From: Patescibacteria group bacterium
Lineage (GTDB): Bacteria; Patescibacteriota; Saccharimonadia; CAILAD01; GCA-016700035
Length of the DNA stretch: 8,051 bases
Direction of reading: 5' to 3'
NCBI GenBank assembly: GCA_030917125.1
Contig: JAUPVH010000012.1
Coordinates: 1 to 8,051, forward strand
How positions within the stretch are numbered: the first letter of the stretch is position 1; the number at the start of each line of letters is the position of its first letter. The notes beneath the pieces are model-generated. The model made no database searches. It was given only the letters and a program-made list of their open reading frames with translations, and was not told the origin of the DNA. The translations under genes and the position numbers were made by a program. Shown piece by piece: positions 6,874 to 8,051 of the stretch.

Positions 6874-7151
6874 GGTTTCAGCTGGGCAGCTGAAATGGGC
6901 AGCGTGTGCTGCGCGAGGGAGCCCTCCTGGGAGCATTTTGAGCGTGGTGTTTAGGCCTTTCACCACAAGCAATGAATCATGCGCTGCAGTACGCAATTTA
7001 CACACTCTTGGTACAAGCGATCCATCGCGAAAAGGATCTCCCAAACTCATGGCTTAATAGCGGTATTGGATCCGGCAAGCCGAAACCGGATGTACGCCGC
7101 CGAGGCCCCAGGAGGGACTATGTGGCCCGATGAGGGCGCGAAAGGTACATT
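6830..7151 (-). ncRNA. Predicted structured RNA of about 320 nt, family not recognised
   Basis: Between a near-consensus minus-strand promoter and an intrinsic terminator lies a GC-rich, hairpin-dense stretch without a convincing protein gene. Minus-strand hairpins seen, 5' to 3': ATGTAC/GTACAT (7150-7145 with 7095-7090) closing a 49-nt GC-rich domain, or alternatively ATCCGG/CCGGAT (7091-7086 with 7075-7070), which shares two bases with it. Then GATCC/GGATC (7038-7034 with 7023-7019), GTGGTG/CACCAC (6966-6961 with 6949-6944, loop AAAGGCCTAAA) and GCAGC/GCTGC (6912-6908 with 6903-6899, loop ACAC). Last come TTTCAGCT/AGCTGAAA (6895-6888 with 6883-6876, loop GCCC) and the terminator. I looked for and did not find the RNase P P4 motif, a tmRNA T-arm and tag end, or the SRP RNA GGAAG...AGCA loop. 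The ends do not pair into a 6S-like rod. It converges on gatB and diverges from the MscS-like gene. The function is unknown. Confidence 0.65.
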
Positions 7152-7158
7152 GGAGCAA

Positions 7159-7187
7159 ATTATATCCTATGGCCTTGAGCGTGTAAA
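7159..7187 (-). promoter_or_regulatory. Near-consensus minus-strand promoter
   Basis: Read on the minus strand, TTTACA (7187-7182, 5/6 to TTGACA), exactly 17 nt, then a perfect TATAAT (7164-7159). Expected transcription start is A at 7151 or close by. No plausible protein start follows it, and the downstream stretch is hairpin-rich and ends in an intrinsic terminator, so it most likely drives the RNA at 7151-6830. Confidence 0.78.
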
Positions 7188-7211
7188 ACATAACGAGAAT
7201 AATCCATTTAC

Positions 7212-7240
7212 TTTTCGTCTTTACGCATAAGCGGTATAGT
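7212..7240 (+). promoter_or_regulatory. Promoter of the MscS-like gene (leaderless)
   Basis: TATAGT (7235-7240, 5/6 to consensus, preceded by GG as in the gatC promoter) ends only 6 nt before the ATG at 7247. The hexamer 17 nt upstream (TTTTCG, 7212-7217) is a weak -35. The transcript would begin at or next to the start codon, and there is no Shine-Dalgarno. It faces away from the minus-strand promoter; the predicted start sites are about 95 nt apart. Confidence 0.6.
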
Positions 7241-7246
7241 AGTGAC

Positions 7247-7903
7247 ATGACATACCTCGCCGCAACGCAGCAAGATATCGCTGCTTCCGCTAATGCAATT
7301 CTCGAGCCGGTAACCCAATTTGTAGGGGGAACAGCTCCAAGTATTCCCAAGGCAATTTTGCTGTTCATTATTGGCTTTATTACTATAAAAGTTTTATCAA
7401 GGATACTAACTCACGCGCTTGGACTTGCGAAGCTTCCAAAGGGAATGATTAAAGTCAGTGTAAAACTCCTCGATTTAGTATTGTGGGTTCTGCTTTCAAT
7501 TGCACTGCTTCAGTTGGCCGGACTCTCGAACGTAGCACTGGCAATGTCTGGAGCTTTTGCGGTGCTAGCGTTGGCATTCTCCCAGGGTTTTTCAGCAACC
7601 GTTGGCGATACAATTTCGGGCTTGAATCTCGCGCGTGATAAGCATTTTCGCATTGGCGATAAAGTCCGAGTTGGCCCAATCGAACAGAAGATAGAGGGTG
7701 TAATTATCGATATGGACACACGTAAATCTCGACTCAAGGATGATTCTGGTCAGATATTTGTCGTGCCAAATAGCGTGATAGATCGCAACTCATTTACACT
7801 TTTGGAAAGGGCTTCAAAAATGCATAGTGATAATCAGAGAATTGTGAAGCCTCGCCTGAATGTTGCCAAGCCTGGTACAATAAGAGTAAAGAAAGGGGCT
7901 TAG
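7247..7903 (+). CDS. Short MscS-family mechanosensitive channel protein
   Basis: This 218-residue protein has three hydrophobic segments (about 34-54, 73-92, 97-115). The third, rich in Ala and Gly, runs into F-S-Q-G-F-S-A-T-V-G-D-T-I-S-G-L (111-126), like the pore-lining TM3 and its kinked extension in MscS. The sequence F-R-I-G-D-K-V-R-V (134-142) and a beta segment to about 185 (G-Q-I-F-V-V-P-N-S-V-I at 168-178) match the MscS middle beta domain. E. coli MscS has 286 residues; here the C-terminal alpha/beta vestibule domain is missing and replaced by a basic tail of about 30 residues. Known role of the family: release of solutes across the membrane under hypo-osmotic stress. The start is the ATG right behind the -10 box; no ribosome site is visible. 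The next gene follows after 4 nt, so the two are likely one operon. The family call is firm, gating function inferred. Confidence 0.85.
   Translation: MTYLAATQQDIAASANAILEPVTQFVGGTAPSIPKAILLFIIGFITIKVLSRILTHALGLAKLPKGMIKVSVKLLDLVLWVLLSIALLQLAGLSNVALAMSGAFAVLALAFSQGFSATVGDTISGLNLARDKHFRIGDKVRVGPIEQKIEGVIIDMDTRKSRLKDDSGQIFVVPNSVIDRNSFTLLERASKMHSDNQRIVKPRLNVAKPGTIRVKKGA
7892..7898 (+). promoter_or_regulatory. Shine-Dalgarno for the gene at 7908
   Basis: AAAGGGG lies at the end of the MscS-like gene, 9 nt before the ATG at 7908. It is a moderate match in good position and supports an otherwise short, unfinished reading frame as a real gene. Confidence 0.5.
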
Positions 7904-7907
7904 CTCA

Positions 7908-8051
7908 ATGGAAACCACACTGTTTATTCTTATTATCGTTCTCTCGGTCGCCGTACTTATATTGTTGGGGATTATGATTGCTGTGTTTATTGCAGCCAAC
8001 AAACTCATGAAGACAATTCAGCGGATTGCTGAGATTGCACAGGACGGAACA
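7908..8051 (+). CDS. N-terminal part of a membrane-anchored protein, runs off the window
   Basis: Only the first 48 codons are visible and the frame is open to the last base. It begins M-E-T-T-L-F-I-L-I-I-V-L and has one long hydrophobic segment (about 5-29). After A-A-N-K-L-M-K-T-I-Q-R-I a probable amphipathic helix follows (I-A-E-I-A-Q at 41-46). This layout, one membrane helix at the extreme N-terminus followed by a helical region, recalls small DUF948-like envelope proteins, but too little is present to assign a family. It follows the MscS-like gene by 4 nt with its own ribosome site, so it is probably its operon partner. Confidence 0.7.
   Translation, partial: METTLFILIIVLSVAVLILLGIMIAVFIAANKLMKTIQRIAEIAQDGT

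Noticed and set aside
6523..7050. 175-codon open frame on the minus strand
   Set aside because: It starts inside the hairpin-rich region, reads through the intrinsic terminator and then runs antisense to the conserved gatB C-terminus; it has no ribosome site. Best explained as a shadow of gatB plus a GC-rich RNA.
6830..7151. RNase P RNA, tmRNA, SRP RNA or 6S RNA
   Set aside because: Neither strand shows GAGGAAAGTCC (RNase P), a TTCGANTC arm with tag-ending stop (tmRNA) or the GGAAGGAAGCAGC type loop (SRP), and the ends do not pair as in 6S RNA. A covariance-model search could still overturn this.
6979..7230. 83-codon open frame on the plus strand between gatB and the MscS-like gene
   Set aside because: No Shine-Dalgarno or promoter before it, no recognisable protein pattern, and it lies over the predicted minus-strand RNA and its promoter.
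7054..7368. 104-codon open frame on the minus strand antisense to the MscS-like start
   Set aside because: Its start lies within the conserved MscS-like gene on the other strand, the minus-strand promoter falls inside the frame rather than before it, and the peptide has no family pattern.

Overview
The window reads as a compact, moderately GC-balanced (roughly 45-50 % by eye) bacterial chromosome segment. I infer a Patescibacteria/CPR organism, most likely near Saccharibacteria. The grounds are very tight gene packing, three genes that appear to have a -10 box only 6-10 nt before the start codon (leaderless mRNAs), and small membrane-anchored proteins next to housekeeping genes. A further ground is a membrane-anchored RNxxxH protein of a type I recall from CPR genomes. 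TGA is a normal stop here (it ends gatC, gatA and the gene after gatA), so this is not a lineage with TGA recoded. The taxonomic call is inference; no rRNA is present.

Layout. 5-2008 (+): ligA, NAD-dependent DNA ligase, complete, but with all four zinc-finger cysteines gone. 2073-3158 (+): an unrecognised single-pass membrane protein with an acidic N-terminus, a heptad-repeat coiled coil and a possible NTF2-like C-terminal domain. 3205-6831 (+): a four-gene operon gatC-gatA-X-gatB, whose three junctions overlap by 4 nt (ATGA). It has a strong extended -10 promoter directly in front of gatC. Gene X (4919-5374) encodes a membrane-anchored protein with a HEPN-like R-N-x-x-x-H motif.

6832-7246 holds no convincing protein gene. 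On the minus strand it has a near-consensus promoter (TTTACA-17 nt-TATAAT, 7187-7159), a GC-rich stretch with at least five clear hairpins, and a 12-bp terminator stem followed by seven T. This fits an uncharacterised structured RNA of about 320 nt (7151 to 6830), convergent with gatB and divergent from the next gene. 7247-7903 (+) is a short MscS-type mechanosensitive channel protein. It is followed by a membrane-anchored protein starting at 7908 that runs off the window.

Together: DNA sealing (LigA), indirect synthesis of Gln-tRNA (and possibly Asn-tRNA) by GatCAB, envelope proteins, and two items that deserve attention: the HEPN-like gene inside the gat operon and the minus-strand RNA.
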